This document shows positions 22,901 through 24,425 of a stretch of DNA of 24,425 bases, piece by piece (the stretch's first letter is position 1; each line of letters begins with the position of its first letter). Location: positions 1-24,425 of the forward strand of contig CALYAH010000132.1 of the NCBI GenBank assembly GCA_944393455.1. The letters are read 5' to 3'. A program made the position numbers and the translations under genes. Under the pieces are notes generated by a model, which searched no databases, had not been told where the DNA came from, and saw only the letters and a program-made list of their open reading frames with translations. The stretch is from an uncultured Clostridia bacterium (GTDB lineage Bacteria; Bacillota; Clostridia; TANB77; CAG-508).

Positions 22901-24425
22901 TCTATCTAAAAGATGAAGAAAATAAAAAAGCTTGGTCTTTAGGTTTAAATCCAATGCCTGATGATAGAAATTACAATATAATTTATGGATTTGGATATTG
23001 CAAATATATTCATAAAAGTGATGGAATTGAACAAGAGCTAGAAGTGTTTGTTCCGAAAGAAGATTCTTGTAAAATAAATATTTTAAATTTAAAAAATACT
23101 ACACCAAATAGGAAAAAAATCAAATTATATTATTATATAAAACCAGTTATTGGCGAAGATGAAATAAAAAGTAGTGAGCATATTGCAGTGGGGTTTGATA
23201 GAAATAGTAATATCTTATTTGCTAAAAATTTATATAAAACAGAAAAGCAAGAAGAAATTATTTATGTATCATCTAGTGAAAAAATAAAATCTTATACAGC
23301 AGATAAAAATTTCTTTTTAGGAGATGGAGGACCTTCTAATCCATCAGGATTAAAGAAAGTAAACTTGAATCAGGATAATGGATTAGCAAAGAAAACTTGT
23401 ATTGTTTATGAAATAGAGATAGAATTAGAAAGTTATGCTAATAAAGAAATTTCACTTATTCTAGGAGCAGAAGATAATTTAATAGATTGTAAAAATATGG
23501 CATATAAATATAGTAAAATAGCTAATTGTAAACAAGAATTATTAACAAATAAAAATTATTGGAAAGAATTGCTTCGGAAGGTTACAAGTTTATACTCCAT
23601 TAGAGTCAACTAATATTATTTTAAATGGTTGGGTAGCATATCAAACAATTGTAAGTAGATTATATGGAAGAAGCGGATATTATCAATCTGGTGGAGCATA
23701 TGGATTTAGAGATCAGTTACAAGATACTTTAGGATTAAAATATCTTGATATAAACTTTATGAAAAATCAAATTATTAAACACAGTAAACATCAATTTATA
23801 GAAGGAGATGTAGAACATTGGTGGCATGAGGAAACTAAAAGAGGAATTAGAACTAGATTTTCTGATGATTTATTGTGGCTTAGTTTCTTGGTAATAGAAT
23901 ATATTAAATTTACAGGGGATAAAAGCATTTTAGAAATTAAAACGCCATACTTAAAAGGACCAGTATTAGAAGAAAATCAAGATGAAAGATATGATAAATA
24001 TGAAGAGACGAAAGAACAAGAAAGTATTTACCAGCATTGTATAAAAGCAATTGAAAAAAGTTTAGATTTTGGAGAAAATGGTCTACCTAAAATAGGTTCA
24101 GGAGATTGGAATGATGGATTTAGTACTGTGGGAAATAAAGGAAAAGGGGAGAGCGTTTGGCTTGGATTTTTCTTATATATGATTTTAGATTATTTCATAC
24201 CAATTTGTAGAGAAAAACAAGATGAAGAATTGGCGACAAAATATGAACAAATTAAATTAAATTTAAAACGAGCTTTAAATTCTAATGGATGGGATGGAAG
24301 ATGGTATAAGAGAGCATATATGGATGATGGAAGTGCACTTGGAAGTATGGAAAATGATGAATGTAGAATTGACAGTATAGCACAAAGTTTTAGTGTAATA
24401 TCAAATGCAGGAGATAATGATAAAA
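16939..24425 (+). CDS. Cyclic beta-glucan synthase-like protein (GT84 plus GH94), +1 shift at 23575, 3' end outside window
   Basis: This giant membrane enzyme resembles Brucella Cgs/NdvB, which build cyclic beta-1,2-glucan. TTG 16939 is chosen because AAGGAGTG is eight bases upstream. An N-terminal helical domain (about residues 1-370, with LGISIHPAGEWLLDNFY) is followed by membrane helices (about 393-450), the glycosyltransferase core with TLDADTD (Asp618/Asp620), SHDLLEGCYLR and RWIRGDWQ, more helices (about 800-970), a glycoamylase-like domain (around 1087, RYVSTVDSGNF), two sugar-binding beta domains, then GH94. The zero frame meets CGG at 23575 and stops at 23613. Skipping C23575 opens a frame to the window end with NGWVAYQT, YYQSGGAYGFRDQLQD, HWWHEE, FSDDLLWL and the catalytic GSGDWNDG (about 2388). 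So 2,495 residues are visible. The glucan linkage is inferred from the family. Confidence 0.88.
23575..23578 (+). other. Candidate +1 recoding site CGGA (glucan synthase)
   Basis: The zero frame reads GAA TTG CTT CGG AAG. Removing C gives TTG CTT GGA AGG TTA CAA, which leads directly into the GH94 domain. CGG is codon 2213. The heptamer is CTTCGGA, as in the permease and smc. If the shift fails, the enzyme keeps its transferase part but loses the whole phosphorylase-type domain. Confidence 0.7.

Noticed and set aside
381..23578. Plain sequencing error as cause of all four frame breaks
   Set aside because: Not fully excludable without reads, but the same extra base before GGA four times, outside homopolymers, is not a typical error. 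CTTGGA is also read correctly elsewhere (for example near 665, 7790 and 7970).
381..23578. CTTCGG as a C(UUCG)G stable tetraloop hairpin
   Set aside because: Beyond the closing C-G pair, the flanking bases do not pair at any of the three sites, and the cwlD site lacks the motif.
381..23578. Reassignment of CGG to another amino acid
   Set aside because: The conserved sequence resumes in the +1 frame after each site, so a triplet reassignment cannot restore the proteins.
1..24425. CRISPR arrays, rRNA or tRNA genes
   Set aside because: No regularly spaced direct repeats, rRNA segments or cloverleaf sequences were seen.

Overview
The window comes from a very AT-rich, Gram-positive, probably spore-forming Clostridia-like bacterium. 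The signs are AGGAGG-type ribosome binding sites, TTG starts, A/T-dominated codon choice, a CwlD-type spore-cortex amidase, a YtaF-type sporulation membrane protein, and a pilin-like protein with the Ile-Thr-Leu-Ile-Ala start seen in uncultured gut Clostridia. The genus cannot be fixed from the sequence alone.

Layout. 1-1895: ABC importer permease and its substrate-binding protein. 1896-2271: a broken-up terminator holding a 170-bp element with 33-bp perfect terminal inverted repeats. 2272-6262: a small XRE regulator, then smc. 6329-7201: a ytaF-like gene on the minus strand with an internal TAG, flanked by GGGGACGGAGT repeats. 7224-9824: Ca2+-type P-ATPase. 10107-10904: pilin-like protein. 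11075-12158: the rpsF-ssb-rpsR operon. 12345-14147: an anchored protein with three Ig-like repeats and a PF06541 membrane protein. 14217-15947: a diguanylate cyclase and cwlD. 16091-16855: an unrecognised protein. 16939 to the end: a giant cyclic beta-glucan synthase-type protein (GT84 plus GH94), cut by the window edge.

Main discovery candidate. Four otherwise intact genes (ABC permease, smc, cwlD, GT84/GH94) are each interrupted once, always in the same way: one extra C directly before a GGA glycine codon, so that the zero frame reads CGG followed by A. Skipping one base at each site restores the conserved protein exactly. In my manual scan of about 7,400 codons, CGG occurs in frame nowhere else, although the trinucleotide occurs about 30 times out of frame and CGT, CGC and CGA are used for arginine. 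Three of the four sites are the identical heptamer CTTCGGA. This fits a general +1 recoding system in which CGG is an unassigned or starved codon and CGGA is read as glycine, by a ribosomal slip or by a four-base-reading tRNA. Error in the assembly has to be excluded with reads, but a random error process would not choose this motif four times.

Secondary themes are overlaps between terminators, ribosome binding sites and promoters (before rpsF, cwlD and the glucan synthase), and small mobile or repeat elements sitting in gene ends.
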